From: Sarcocystis neurona
Lineage: Eukaryota; Apicomplexa; Conoidasida; Eucoccidiorida; Sarcocystidae
Length of the DNA stretch: 64,000 bases
Direction: 5' to 3'
Assembly (NCBI GenBank): GCA_000727475.1
Contig: KL647301.1
Span: forward strand, 620,001 to 684,000
Shown piece after piece: positions 42,754 through 54,583 of this stretch; the first letter of the stretch is position 1, and every line of letters starts with the position of its first letter. The position numbers were made by a program, and so were the translations under genes. Under the pieces are notes generated by a model. It made no database searches. It was given only the letters and a program-made list of their open reading frames with translations, and had not been told where the DNA came from.

Positions 42754-44614
42754 TTGACACTTCTCCCCGTTGCTGTGGAGTTCGAAGACACTGTTTTTTC
42801 CGCTAAACCTTCTCTTTCTTACTGCGGTGGTGATGCCGAAGCAACAGAGTTCCTTCTCCACTGCGGTTGTCAGTCCTTTTCTCGGCTGTTTGGTAGTCGG
42901 ACGCTCGTGAATGCGGCGGCCACCCACCACCCGCCGGCAACTGCGTGTAATCTGCATCCGTGCAGTGCACGTGGTCGATGTTGTGATGGGACAGGTTACA
43001 CGCCGTCAATGAGGTGACCCCTGTGGAGCCGGTGACACTCGACGCTCTTGCGGTGGTACTCGCCGACGCGCGTGTAAGCTGAGGATCCTAAGTGTAGGTT
43101 ACCAAACGACGTGCGAGAGGACGTCGGAAACACTAGGTAGATACACGCGTTCTTATATGAACATATATGTCGATACTACCTTCGTGAAGGTTTTGTGGCG
43201 TGAAGTGTTCTGGCAAAGCGGCATGCGTGTACAGGCTTGCCGCGAAAGGGAAGCAGAGGCAGGGCTTATAGAGGACGGAGGGGAAACAAAGTGGAATAGT
43301 TACGGACGAGTGTGTCTCCTGATTCATGTACAGAACAGCACTGACGGCGGAAAGGGTGAAACCAGATAAAATGGGAAAGTTACCAATTTGTCTGCCGACT
43401 GGTTTGTGTGCTTGTCGTATCCGTATGCGTAGGTGTGCGTGGAGGAAGTGGCCAGTTTTTCACTGATGGACATGTGTGTCTGTGTGAGGTGTGACCCCGG
43501 CAGTGAAGGGTCCGCTGGAAACAAGTAGCCGCAGTCGAATTTTGCAGGACATGTTTTTGCAGGGAACTTGTTTCCGCGTTTTCTCTTCTGCGTTTATCAA
43601 TGTGAATTCGTGTCGTGTCACGTAGGCTACCTCTCGAGGTTTTCCTACTTCAAGCCGTGCACTACGTCAGACTCTTGGTAGAGTGTAGTGTGCTGCCATA
43701 GGCACTTACAGCCGTACTAGGCAAAAGGGTGACGGTGACACTCAGCGGGGTGACTTTTGTATTTTTGTTCCTTTGTATCGAGTCATTGCTGTTCCCGTGA
43801 GCGGGTCACTGCCATATTGCTTCCGCTGCGCAATGAGCCTACCTCTGGTGAAGCCACAGAAACTCACCACGTGTATGTACGCGAGTGCGTACACTTCGGA
43901 ATGATATTTATGTAGCCAACAATCTGCGGAGCTTCTGTTGCACTTTTACGGGCACCGCTCTGCTTGCGTAAACAAGCCGTTGTCCTTATCGTCATTTTAC
44001 CTTTACCACGCCTGCTGGTACTACCAATACTACACCCACTACTACTACTGCTACTACTACTACTACTACAATATCTACGCAAAATCAGTGCTACTGCAAC
44101 GTTGTGCCCCATTCTTCCAAATTTCTCTTCCCCAGCTTCTTTCTTGTTGCTCTATTTTTTGCAGAGGAGTTCGCACGGCAGTGCTGCTTTGGCAGGTCTA
44201 CCAGCCTCGGTGCGAGAATTCGTGGAAGCAGCAGCACATCGTCGTCTACGTGAGCCTGCCGGGCGTCGATTTGCTTGACACGCTGCGGCGTCGTGTGCGC
44301 CCCTCTCCCGAGAAGGGCGACGAAGTTGCATCGGTTCCCACCTGTTCTTCGAAGTTGTATTCCCACGCAGACGTACATAAGCGCATTTGTAGGGCACTAG
44401 AAATTTTCTCTCGTGCTCTCATTACTGCCTCTCCTCAACAGCGTCGAAGCAGAAACGGATGTTCATATACATCGCTGCGCGGTAGTTCACATCGCTTGTA
44501 TCATTACAGGTGCACACCGTATACGTACTGCTGGAGGAAGGTACCATCGTTGTGACCGTCCAACGTGCAGCACACCGATTCGAGACATGCAATCTGTCAC
44601 CCGTAACAGCCTGA
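42754..44614 (+). CDS. Hypothetical protein, two clear 3' exons; 5' part tentative
   Basis: Exon 44165-44249 follows an excellent pyrimidine-rich acceptor (TCTATTTTTTGCAG). It reads GVRTAVLLWQVYQPRCENSW then KQQHIVVY, ending in phase 0 at a GTGAGC donor. The last exon 44510-44614 starts in phase 0 after TTACAG and reads VHTVYVLLEEGTIVVTVQRA then AHRFETCNLSPVTA before TGA. Alternating beta-strand character continues smoothly across the junction. Candidate upstream exons are 42754-43000 (TEFLLHCGCQSFSRLFGSRT) and 43157-about 43360 (ATG; FVKVLWREVFWQSGMRVQAC); their links are not proven. No family is recognised. Confidence 0.5.
44036..44070. repeat. (TAC/ACT)n trinucleotide microsatellite
   Basis: About eleven ACT/TAC units, interrupted once by GCT. 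It lies 95 bp upstream of the acceptor of the exon at 44165 and is read as intronic. The open frames through it give poly-Tyr or poly-Leu. Confidence 0.85.
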
Positions 44615-45381
44615 ATCTGGGGGTGAGTACATACAGCAAGACAGCAAATCAAGTTGCGCCCTTGTCCGTTGACGCCAGACCGCGTGAAGAGCGCTCTTTG
44701 AAGCACGAATCATAAATGCGGAAAACCACAATTACACGCTACAAGGATTGTATAATGTTTGGAGACTCATATCTCGTCGGCTGCGCAGTTTTGGGAACTC
44801 ACCCCTCATTCTGTTTGCTGTGGTCTAATGCTTGACATTTTTTTGTCACAATTAGGAATGGCTTGCGGTCGATACAAACGGTGGTTCTTGTACCCCGTAT
44901 GCAAGCCTCGTGCTGGGTGCATTCTGAGCGACTACGTGTCTTCGCCGAAGCCGAGTCCGTGCGTTCATACGAGATGCACCGACCGAGAATCACTTCTCCC
45001 GTTGTAGCGGGTGCCAGTTTTACGTAGCGCGTTTTGGTTTTTCGAACTTCCGTTATATTCCCTGAGCGGGATATACGTCACATGCGTGGTTCCACAGATC
45101 TGGTACACACATAGCTTTCGGTGTGTACACGTTCGCGCGCAGAACGTTTAGAAGCCGAAACACTGGCGAATCAGAAAAACTGCACACAGGTGCTTGGGGA
45201 CGAAAAATGTTTTTGTAGGGTGCTGGACAAATAAACGCAACTTTTCGGTCGTACCAGGAAGAGAGCTCTGAAGTCGCACTTCAGAACCACCAAACAAAGC
45301 AAGGTCTCTCACAGGTGGTTAACGCACGTGTCCATCTCGCGGAAAATGCTGCTGTAGAGGTACTCACGAGGTTGCGAGGAG
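44615..45381. other. Convergent intergenic DNA; nothing recognised
   Basis: This lies between the stop of the plus-strand gene (44614) and the stop of the next minus-strand gene (45382), so it should hold two 3' UTRs. Only short frames without coding character are present. Confidence 0.5.
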
Positions 45382-48300
45382 TCATTTTTCTCGACTGCAA
45401 CGACGGATACTGCTTTCCTTGAAATTGGTTGGGAACCAAGGTGCATTCCTCATCCGCTTGTCCTTCTCGTCCAGAGCGGTAAACATCGCGCCGACCTGCA
45501 ACAGACGAAATCCGTGTAGACACCCGTGTTTCTATATGTCTGCCAACATTCTTCGAGTTGCTCCTACATTGAAATGCATCACTTCCATGTGGCACTGTCG
45601 CACGCACAGAAATCCACGAGATGCAATCAACGTCTGATGCTGGCCTGGCCATACAGTTTCTCACGTTGTGACACGTCTGAGAAGTTAAAGCAATCAAAGG
45701 CGAGAGTTTCGAGTGAAGTAAAATAACGGTGTGGAATGTGGTCACGAAGCCGCCATCTACAATGGTGTTTGTGCCGCGTATTTTCCTCAAGTGAAATGCA
45801 CCTGCGTGCAGCTGAAAGTGCGTCAGCGTAAACGAGTGTATCGGCGTGAATATGTGAGAAACCAAGCATGTCTTCGTACGTCTATGGGAACACGGGCGTC
45901 CACACAACGCACCGAACCAAGTGGCACCTCTCCTGTTACACTGGGTGTACGTTTGACGCACTTTGTTTTGAAGGTCGTCTATTTTGTTCAGCAAAGAAAG
46001 CACGTTTTCATCGCCTTCATATACCTCGCCCCCCTCTTCGGGCTGAGCCGCTTTCTCCCTCTCCCCAGCTGTTTCTTCCAGCTGGTCGTCGAGTCGCGCA
46101 GTCGCGTGTGGCTTGCCGTCACAGCGTGAGACGTTCTCGTTCCTCGTTTCCGTCTTTTCCTCAGTGGAATCATGACCAGTGGGACAGGATAACGTCGGCG
46201 ATATTCCGTGCTTGCTGAGCACGTAGGAATTCTCCCTGACGCTGTCTCCGTCTGCGTTGCTATACACTTTCCTCTGAGGGGCTGTGCTGCCCTTATGAAC
46301 ACCACTCTGACGCAGTTCGTGTTGCCTCAGATCGCTACTTTCTGGAGGCTGGAGGCTGGGTGCTACTTTTGTGTGTCCCCCTCCATCTTGTGGGCAGCTC
46401 CCCTTCTGTGTTTGTTCTCCGGCGGGCGGCGCCTTTGAAAATCTGTCAGCGCTACTTGGTTGGTGGGCACGCTCGATAGGAAGAGTGTGTCCCGCAGAAG
46501 CACCGGCTACCGCAGTACAGGGCAAAGAACAGCGCCTGTCGCTGGCTGAGGAGGACTCACGCAGCTGGCGACACATGAACGGTTTGCTCGCTTTCTTTTT
46601 CTCACTTTTCGCCGCTGCGTCTGCACTGAGCGTGACGGCCCCTCTTCCTCTGCGTACTGCTTCACCGTCTTCTTCTGGCGAGCTTGACGGAGGCACCGTC
46701 ACGCTGTCAAGACGCTCCTGCTTTTCCTGCTGCCGCTGCTGCTGATCTGACGAGACGTGGGGCTTGTTCGGTTGCTTGCCCGCCAGGTTAAACGACTCCT
46801 CCGTGTCCTGTAAAAGAGTCTCTGCTTCGACTTGCTGATCCTGAAGGTCCCGTAGCAACCTCTGCGCTTTGCGCATCAGTCCCTCACTTTCGTTCTGCCA
46901 AAAAAATATACCACTCATATCGCTACCACCGTGGGTAACTCTTCGTTTATTAGCACCTGTCGTCTTGGGCGAAGAATAAGAAGAGGCACTTGCTGCTTCA
47001 CTGGCGTTGTTTGAGCTCCCGCTGCTTGCGTCTCTTTCACCGCTACCGGCACGCGATGCTTCATCCTGAGCAAGTGTCCATGACACATCTCCTTCATTTT
47101 TGCTTCTTTGTGGCCGCACTGTGATTGTGTTCTTGTCTGCTCTTTCACCAGATGAGTCCGCAGACCCTTCTGGTCGTGAGGTGCTTCTGTTCTCGCCGAG
47201 TTTCCGCGACTCTTCAGCGACAGAAGAACTCCTGTGACTCTGCACTCCCGCCCTCTCCGGACAGCGAACCTCTGATCTACTTCTCATTAATGCGTTCCCG
47301 CACACCCTACTCCTCAGCGCGTGCTGTTCCGTGCCCAGTCCTCTCTCGCAGTAAGAAGAGCGTCTGCGGTGCTGTTGAGAACCGGAACCGGATAGAGACC
47401 CTTCTGAGCCGGGCAATGAGCGAGCTGCTGGCTCAAGACCTCGCTTTTTTGTCTCTTTAATTGCATCAGCAACGAGTTCGTCAACGGCCACAGTGCTGAT
47501 GCGTCTGCTTCCTGTCTGCAGAAGGCGAAAGTCGCTCAATTTTTTTTCGATGTGCTTAAGAGCCGCGACGGCTTGCTGCATGTCGTGCTCGCACCTGCAG
47601 CACGTATGCAGACAACAAGAGGCGTCGACAGATGATGCTGGCCAGGCAACGTGTCAGGGCGACTGCATACACCAGAACAACTTTAACTGGAGTAGACATG
47701 CGTTCAACTAGTTGACGTGTAAACCGTGAATAGCCTCAAGATTGTAAAAGGAGTAGAAGAAGTCACTTGTGGCGTAGCAGAAGCCGGGCGCTGGACGAAC
47801 ACGCCGGCAGAGTTGCCTGCAAAGCACCCGCCAAGACGTGGTCCACTCTCCAGGGATTGTGTGTGTACATGTACATACATATGTATTGCAACGCGATATA
47901 GATGTGCGTTCACTGCGTAAACAGACAGACGCTTACATAGGAACAAAAATGTATGCGTGCGTATGTATGCACATATACGTGTGTATGTGTAGAAGTGTAC
48001 AGGTTATCAACTGAAACGGAGACATAGAGCGCTTAAGGCGCAAAAGGGTAGCTGCCTACATGTAAATAATCTGTGTAGGTACAGATGTAAATCTACGTAT
48101 GTGCATTGCATCCCACGTATTATGTACACATGTGTGCATATATATTCCCTGTGATGCCCATCTGTGCATGTACACAATATAAGAATTGGTAAGCGGATAT
48201 TTCGATCTGCTTGGTGTACATAAGAAAAGAACTAAAAAAGGACGGAATTTTCGTTGGGCAATTGAGGACAGCGAAGTAACACAGTCACGGATCGATGCAA

Positions 48301-49110
48301 AGCGGCTGCATTTGCAGAAGAATGGCACTTCGGCGGGGATTTAGGAGTCACAAGACGCATCCTATTTGTACCTGGTCGCTGTCCACGCGGATGTAAACTG
48401 CTTATGTTTTGCGCATCTAATTTGCATATCCTTTGGTCATACCTGTCAACCTGGCTATCCGCGTTGATGTCCTGGCAACACTGAAGCGAAGCGTCTGTGA
48501 CACCTTCTTCCGGGCGTGTCACGTCCTGAGTACTGCCTGCCTGTCTCTCGCATCTCCTTCGAAAAGGAGATGCAGGCCGTGTAGCGAGGGCTCCCGCACG
48601 ACGAAATTCATCTTCTCCGGCCTGGTTTACCGAGATTTGAGGCAACGAGGTAGACAGCATCCTGCCCTCGCCACCAGCCTGTGAAAACACTGGAGCATCG
48701 GGCAAGATGGAAGTCGCGGGAGAGGGGGTGCCCGACCATTTTGTCTGAGCAAGTGCTGGTCCTTCTTCTCCGTCTTCGGTACTCCCCACTGCGGCGGCAT
48801 TTGCATGCGGGATCTTCGTTTGCGGACTAGATGTATTCTCGACTTCGACTGCAGAGAATGGCGTTGTACAGCCCAGATCTTGTAAAGATTCACTGATCTG
48901 CCGAAGACGCTCTTGCTGCGCAACTGATGGACTGCGCGTTAACAGAGCCAACGTCTTACCGAAGCAAACAGGATGCGGGAACTCACCAGCAGCTTTCTCA
49001 TATTCACAGACTGGTAGCATTAGCGAGGCTTCCTCTTTCATGTGGATGCACAAACAGCATACTGTTACGCATTCCTGTGCGCCCGTGAGATCACCGCTCA
49101 CCCCCGTCAT
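45382..49110 (-). CDS. Coiled-coil protein of about 804 residues, three exons
   Basis: Exons: 49110-48443 (ATG; ends in phase 2 at GTATGA), 47594-45962 (ends in phase 0 at GTGCGT) and 45495-45382 (TGA). The first join gives DINADSQVDRCEHDMQQAVA and then ALKHIEKKLSDFRLL, an uninterrupted helix that supports the splice. The second gives SLLNKIDDLQNK-VGAMFTALDEK. Coiled-coil stretches also occur at RLRQISESLQDLG and LMRKAQRLLRDLQDQQVEAE. The rest is charged, Ser/Gly/Glu-rich and probably disordered. The C-terminus reads RMRNAPWFPTNFKESSI. A possible short intron with GTGAGT near 48990 inside exon 1 was considered but is not needed. No catalytic domain; a structural or scaffold role is inferred only. 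Confidence 0.7.
47700..48230. other. Intron of the coiled-coil gene, mildly microsatellite-like
   Basis: This part of the inferred intron (48442-47595) has TATGTGTA/TACATGTA words but no exon. A minus-strand ATG frame near 47700 (hydrophobic, about 35 codons, reaching the acceptor at 47595) was seen and could mark an alternative start, but the phase-matched splice from 48443 explains the region better. Confidence 0.5.
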
Positions 49111-49562
49111 CCGGATGCGTATGTGCTACATTTCCGCACACGCACAGAGGCAGGTGCCGTGCACCAGGCCGTAAGCGCAAGCGCAGGCATCCGAACATCT
49201 GCAGCCGCCGGTGGTCTCAAAGCGTGTCGCGCCTGTATACACTTTTTCAATGGTCTTCATTGCCTCAGGCCACAGTCTACCTTGCCAGAATCCTTCCGCC
49301 ATCCACTTTAGTCTACCTTACAGGCCCCTTTGCGATTATGTGTATATATATATATACACACATATACATACATGTGTGTCATACGTACTAGTGCAACAGT
49401 TACGTGTATCCATAGATATTTGTCTTTTGAAGGCGTGCGGAGATTCTCGTAGGCTTGTCGCAGCCCCTCCCTCTACCGTGGCCGTCTACCACAAAATTCA
49501 AGTGCGTCCAGTTTAACTAGGCTGGTCACACAAAGAGGACACTACCAAGTCTGAGTCCAAGT

Positions 49563-51470
49563 TTAGTGGGGTGCGTAGTTCATTCTGCTGAGATTCAAGT
49601 GCCACCCAAAGTAAGTTCCGTACCGATATGCTTGGAAAGCTTCAAGGTTTGTCAAGATATTCATTGTGTCGTCTTCAGAATCCTCCTCTCCTTTTGCGTC
49701 ACCAGTCGACCCACAAGTGCCTGTCTTTCTCTGTCTGTCTTGGTCTCCTCCATCTCCCACTTCTTCTGCTAATTCCGTTTCATGTTCAGCGGTAAGAAAC
49801 GTCTTTTGCGCGCCGGCGCGCTCTTCACGCTGCGTGTGGAGAAAGTCGACCGCCCCGAAAGCTTTCCGCACGTGGCCCTGCGAAAAGGGGTGTATGTTCT
49901 CCACGTTCGAGTCTCTTGAGAAAAACTGGTATCCCAAAGAAATTCCTGACGCTGTTGCTTCATCTGCAGGCACTGACACAGCGAGGGAGTGCTTAAGCGT
50001 AGGTTCAGCTGTGTTTTCCTTCACTGCTCCACAGCTCGAAGAACTCGGACGGTTATCACCGGAAGCTCCCGCGGGTGACTCGACTATTCGTACAGAATGC
50101 AGGGACCTTTTCCCCTTTAGTACGTCCTCGTTTTCAAAGATCTTCTCAGCTCCTACTGTGGTGCTCAGTCCAGCAGTAGAGCTGGGTGGCTTCTCCAAAG
50201 AGAGGCTTTCGGACGCGTTTTCTTCCCCAACTGTCTTAGGACCAGCGTAGTCTCCGTTCAACAGGGCAGCGGCGCCGTCTGCGTGCTGTAATTTCCGTTC
50301 TTCGCTGTTGTTTATCGTACTTCCTCTGAGAAGCTCGGGATCCGCACGACTGCGTCGGGAGCGCCGTCTTGCCTGCACAGAAGACCGTTCTAAAAGGAGA
50401 GGATTTTCGGGTTGAAACGCCCAGTGGTTATCGGTCCACGCCACCGAGCGTCTTGGGTCACTGCAGTTTCTTTTTCCAATTGTTGAGAGACGCGATCGCG
50501 CCGGGTCGCCCAACGTACTTGGCCCATCCAGCGCAAGTGACTTCTCTGTTTCACATTTGCTCCCAGTGTTTGCGCCGCTCTCCTCATCAGTGTCTTTAAC
50601 AAATCCCTCCTTCCGAGAGGCGGGAACGATTGCGCTGGAAACTGCTTCCTGCGAGTTCTCCAAGGCGTTCACGTCAGGAGGCGGTGAAGATTCACAACTT
50701 TCCGAACGTCGGGGAATGGGACACCCGATAACATTATCTCGTAGCGGATGAGGTAATGTGATCATCCGGAGGAAGGAGGGACGGCCCTGTGCGCCGTCGC
50801 CCGAACTGCGTGACCATCGTTCCAGAGTTTGATCTTTTCTCCTCAAGCGAAGGTGCCGAGGCAGAAACAACGTGTGTCGCGCTTGATGCTCTCCTTTCTT
50901 TCTTCTCATTACTTCAAGTATAGGCTCTCGTAACGTGCCGCGGAGGCCAGTTGGACGACTCCCTGAAGCGGGGTGCGCTGCTGGGCTGCCCAGGGGATCA
51001 CTCTTCCGGTTGTAGACTGCTTTACCTTGAAGCATAAGGTCGAGATCAGTTGCGTGCCGTACAACGGTGGTTTCTTGGGTAGGAGACAGGGTTGCCAGCA
51101 ATTGTTCTGTATTGACGCTGGAGGAAGAACTTCCCGATGTGGTGGAAACCGGTGACAAGAGGGAGCTGCTTTCGTCGCTCCCTGTCCGTGAAAATCGCCT
51201 GTAGAAGTTACGCCTGCGAAAGTTCACAGATCCCAGAAGGCAGCTGCCTGGACGTAGCTAACCACTCTATTTTTGAAGGAGACCGCCGAAAAGTTCTGCG
51301 CACCATTGTGAAGAGGACGGCGTGGAGTGCCCTCCTGCTAACAATTGTGTGAACTCAGTCTTCCCTTTAAAACTATTTGTTCCACACGAAGGCGCCGGGC
51401 GCTTTTCGTGCGAGATTTTCGAGCGCGATCGTGTTCGCCTGCGTGAGGCCAAAGGGGTGCGTTTTTCCAT
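49563..51470 (-). CDS. Basic, low-complexity hypothetical protein of about 605 residues, two exons
   Basis: Exon 1 (51470-51304) starts at an ATG: MEKRTPLASRRRTRSRSKIS. It ends in phase 2 at a GTGCGC donor. Exon 2 (51213-49563) continues RNFYRRFSRTGSDESSSLLS to a stop. Without exon 1 the main frame has no ATG. The protein is rich in Arg/Ser/Glu with many SR and RRRSRRSR-type patches, suggesting phosphorylation sites or nuclear localisation, but shows no folded domain until the C-terminus (MNILTNLEAFQAYRYGTYFG). No repeats or membrane segment. No family is recognised. Confidence 0.65.
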
Positions 51471-51651
51471 GCATCACGCCATTCACTCGACTAGTAGCCG
51501 TACCCTTTCAATCAACCCAAAACGCTCTCCACTTTGGTTGATTCGGACAGACCAGGCACTGCGCACTTCTAGGCCTCAACACATTTGTGCAATTCATCTG
51601 CTCGTCCTGTGGACTCGCGAGCAACGACGGCGTTCCGCGTAACAGGCGGCC

Positions 51652-53115
51652 TTACTTCATCTGTTGCCTTGCTGCTTTGCCATTTTCCTGAATCGTCCTA
51701 AGTTCCGTCTCTCTCTGTTCGATAACAACATCCAGTCTTTCAACGACCTTCCAGCCTTCTAAGAGCTCGTCGGCCAGCTTCAACTTAGATGCAAACACGT
51801 CGTCGGGAATCAGATCTTTCATGTGCAGAATCTCTTCTCTCTCGGCTATGAGAAGCTGCCTGGTAGAGTATTCTTGCTGCCCTGCACATAGGAAGGAGTT
51901 TTTGTGATATAAAAGGGTCATGCTTTTGAATTCATTCTTCGGTCGGCGAGTTACTAGCGGAACCAGGTTCGTCAACCAAAATGACGCAGTGGAAAAAATT
52001 CTTCAAAAATAAGGCAGAATTCACAAAAATGTGTGTTTCTTTGCATGTGCGAGTATTTTTGATTTGTAGTTAGATATGCAGCTACCGTCGAGTGCGTCTG
52101 ACGAATGGTGATACAAGACGCCGGTCTCGCCAGAATGCTGCAAGAACCCACTTAAGTAACGCTGTCGCATTTATACTAAATATTACTTCGCGCAAGACTC
52201 GCTGCTGTTCTCCGTTACGATTCATGCCGTAGGGCTCGTGGATACCCTGTATTCTCACCGTTTCCGCAGGTTGACTACAAAGGCCAGATACGGTGGTGTA
52301 ACAAGAGTACGTGTCTGCTGCATGGCAAATGACAACGCGGCGTTCACATCCCCATACTCGAAAGCTTGACAGTAATAGCAGAACTACTGTCGGTGCCCAC
52401 AAGTTCAGGTGCTGCACAAACCGCCAGATACATCCAATAGAAATGGAGACACTTTACAGCTGACTACTGCCAGCTGACTGCTTCTAGCGCAAGAGTGTTA
52501 GCAATAGCGTTCTGTACACAGATCTCCGTGAACGTACGGGTCTCTTAAAACTTTGATTACGGAGGATTCAAAGCCCTGGGAGTTTCCAATCAATCTGATT
52601 CTTCTGCACGGGGGCGGTTGGATACAAGCGTGCATCGCTGTGCACAGGCGAGCATAAAACGGTCACTGAACGCGTCGTGGACCTCCTGCTTCCCTTTAAT
52701 ACCCACCTCCTTCCGTCAACTGCAGGTCGAATGGCGAGAATCCATATTGAAGCGACTTTCTGCTTTCTTCAATCTGTGCTTCTGTTATGCAGCCGAACCC
52801 TGGCGGGCATCCTTCATCAGGTGTCCAGTGAAGCTGGGCGATGGCTGATTGCTCGAGCCACGTCGGACCTTCATTAGCCTCTTCTTCAACATCTTTCTGA
52901 TATTCCGGGGTAAATGGTTTCCCGCTGGCATCTGTTCCAAAGTACTTCAGCAGGAATGCGGGTGCTTGTATTATCTTGCCTTCAATGGAAATCGGGATTA
53001 CAGCTACTTCCGACGGGTGGTGACTATCGTCTCCTTCTTCATCCGTTGCAGAAGAAGCAGAGCTGTTGTGTGCGCTTGTCAGTGCAAACACAGAACCTTC
53101 CCGAAGAGAAAACGG
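51652..53115 (-). CDS. Conserved-looking hypothetical protein with C-terminal coiled coil, at least three exons
   Basis: Exons: about 53115-52703 (phase 2 out), 52150-52086 (phase 2 in, 1 out) and 51881-51652 (phase 1 in, stop). Phases match at both joins, and the middle exon links them as GFLQHSGETGVLYHHSSDAL then DGQQEYSTRQLLIAEREEIL. Exon 1 contains VAVIPISIEGKIIQAPAFLL, KYFGTDASGKPFTPEYQKDV and LHWTPDEGCPPGFGCITEAQ, which look like a folded domain. The C-terminus is a charged helix (DVVIEQRETELRTIQENGKA). The exact start is unknown: the first frame is open upstream without an ATG, toward the divergent plus-strand gene at 53168. No family is recognised. Confidence 0.65.
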
Positions 53116-53167
53116 TCGACTTTTTTCTAGTGTAGATACGAGCGACGCTCTGTTCGTGTCTGGAATT

Positions 53168-53539
53168 ATGGAGGATCGTCTACTTCTCCACAGTTTGTCT
53201 TCGGGGGAGCTAACACAAGCCGAACAAGAGCGAGAAGCGGACTGGGATCGCCGGCTCGAAGGAGAAGCACCGGCCAGTTCAGGATACTTCCTGCACCATC
53301 GTTACGCATCACAAGCGACGAGCGAGGAAAAAGAGCACCGTTCACCAGGACGTTGCCGGCATGTGAAAAAGCAGCGTGCTTTCTACAGTCGGACGAGGGT
53401 CTCATGCAGTCAGGTACATGTAGTACGTATGCCTTTGTTCCGCAGCTTTTTACGAAAGTGTGTATCTTTGAAGGTGTGTGTTGTGATATGCATATCCCGA
53501 CACTTCCGTGCGTGGTCGTCAACAAACACAGAGTTTTAA
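53168..53539 (+). CDS. Hypothetical acidic/basic protein, first exon or short gene
   Basis: An ATG in good context (AATTATGG) opens MEDRLLLHSLSSGELTQAEQ, EREADWDRRLEGEAPASSGY and FLHHRYASQATSEEKEHRSP. This strongly charged, non-repetitive sequence has clear coding character. The open frame runs to a TAA at 53539, but coding quality drops after about 53412, where CAG|GTACAT could be a splice donor leading to unidentified exons. It is divergent from the minus-strand gene ending at 51652 and convergent with the secreted protein at 53860-53519. No domain is recognised. Confidence 0.5.
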   Translation: MEDRLLLHSLSSGELTQAEQEREADWDRRLEGEAPASSGYFLHHRYASQATSEEKEHRSPGRCRHVKKQRAFYSRTRVSCSQVHVVRMPLFRSFLRKCVSLKVCVVICISRHFRAWSSTNTEF

Positions 53540-53860
53540 AAAGAAGATCCGCCCTCTAATTGGAGTACTTAACTCTCGGTGCCGTTCGTGGTGATTGGAG
53601 CAACTGATCTCGTCTGTAGAGTTTCCTAGCAGTTTCTGTAACGGTCTCTGTTTCATCGCTGAGTAATTCGTCACCAGCGGCCCTTTCTGGACGTCACACC
53701 ATACGGGGTGACAGAAGACAAAAAGCGGGAGATCACTCGAGCGTGACTGTTGAAACAGAGAACGAGGAAATCCGTGATAAAGATTAAACTGCAGCGGTGC
53801 GTGGAGTGATAGCAAGACAGCAGCTACCGTGCCCAGGCTTGCCCAGTTATCGGTCCGCAT
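53519..53860 (-). CDS. Putative secreted or apicoplast-targeted protein with N-terminal signal sequence
   Basis: The ATG at 53860 gives MRTDNWASLGTVAAVLLSLH, a short polar start and a hydrophobic core consistent with a signal peptide. It is followed by basic Ser/Arg/Phe-rich sequence (FPRSLFQQSRSS) that would suit an apicoplast transit peptide. The open frame is 113 codons. A GTTAAG near 53573 could instead be a splice donor, making this the first exon of a longer gene. Its 3' end overlaps the end of the plus-strand frame by about 20 bp. Confidence 0.4.
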   Translation of the reverse strand: MRTDNWASLGTVAAVLLSLHAPLQFNLYHGFPRSLFQQSRSSDLPLFVFCHPVWCDVQKGPLVTNYSAMKQRPLQKLLGNSTDEISCSNHHERHRELSTPIRGRIFFLKLCVC

Positions 53861-53899
53861 GCTGGTGCTTTTCTCTACTCTCTCACAACTCGCTCTTTA

Positions 53900-54300
53900 A
53901 ACGTAGCCACACGACTCCATGTATCTATAGCTGAAACAAGTACACTGGCGCAACTGTACGCACGCGCGTCTACGCTCTCACGCACAAGCTTCCCTGTAGA
54001 CAACTTCATACTCAAACACATTTTCGCTGCTTATGCTGGTTCCCTCTCTGAGCTGAAAAGCGGTGTCTTCCGACATCTTCGAGACGGTGCTGTGACATGT
54101 CTTATATTCTCGAATGGTTCGCTGGTTGTGAAATTTCTCGGCTGAAACTTCTTCGAGTCACAATTGTGTGTACACGTATGACTGCCGGTACAGGTGGACG
54201 AATACATGAATGCGGATGCCGATGCAGCAGCGTACCACTGCCACACCCGAAAACGTGATTTTGGTCTTCACGTTTTGCTAGTGTCTATTGTTGAAGAAGT
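53900..54300. other. Intergenic; no gene seen
   Basis: Only short frames without coding character. As the upstream side of the signal-peptide ORF starting at 53860, it may contain that promoter, but no motif could be assigned. Confidence 0.4.
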
Positions 54301-54305
54301 CTGAT

Positions 54306-54554
54306 CTACTTTATACCCACGTAGAACAACCTCCCCGATTTCTGGCCATAGATATATTCCTTGATTACCACGTGTGCAGTGACCGTAATCTGTCTGCGTG
54401 GCCCAGTACGTGTTTTACTGAGTGCGAATCCAGACAAACCCCAAACGATTTCATATGACTGCATGCTTTTATCATACTTCAAAATATTCAAGACGCACTG
54501 AGAGAGGTTTCGGTGAGCGGGTCTCTTAACAAGAATACTTTTGTTCCCTGACAT
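54306..54554 (-). CDS. Possible small ORF or 3' exon (82 codons)
   Basis: An ATG at 54554 opens MSGNKSILVKRPAHRNLSQC followed by VLNILKYDKSMQSYEIVWGL. Composition is plausible and non-repetitive, but there is no domain. It lies 30 bp downstream of the stop of the 54584-55039 gene on the same strand and could be part of its 3' end through an unseen splice (a CTCTCTCAG acceptor-like site lies at about 54497). Confidence 0.25.
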   Translation of the reverse strand: MSGNKSILVKRPAHRNLSQCVLNILKYDKSMQSYEIVWGLSGFALSKTRTGPRRQITVTAHVVIKEYIYGQKSGRLFYVGIK

Positions 54555-54583
54555 TCTATTCCTGTCTTATAAACAATTCTCTT

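Noticed and set aside
42453..42791. Minus-strand frame ending EVDYDDYVQMLHKLQLQQ, with coding-like composition
   Set aside because: It has no ATG and overlaps a plus-strand exon with an excellent acceptor and matching phase. Kept as an alternative for this strand only.
53166..53525. Minus-strand frame (NVLVNGALFPRSSLVM) with a passing resemblance to Mth938/NDUFAF3-like proteins
   Set aside because: The rest of that domain is missing, and the plus strand over the same bases has stronger coding character and a good start codon.
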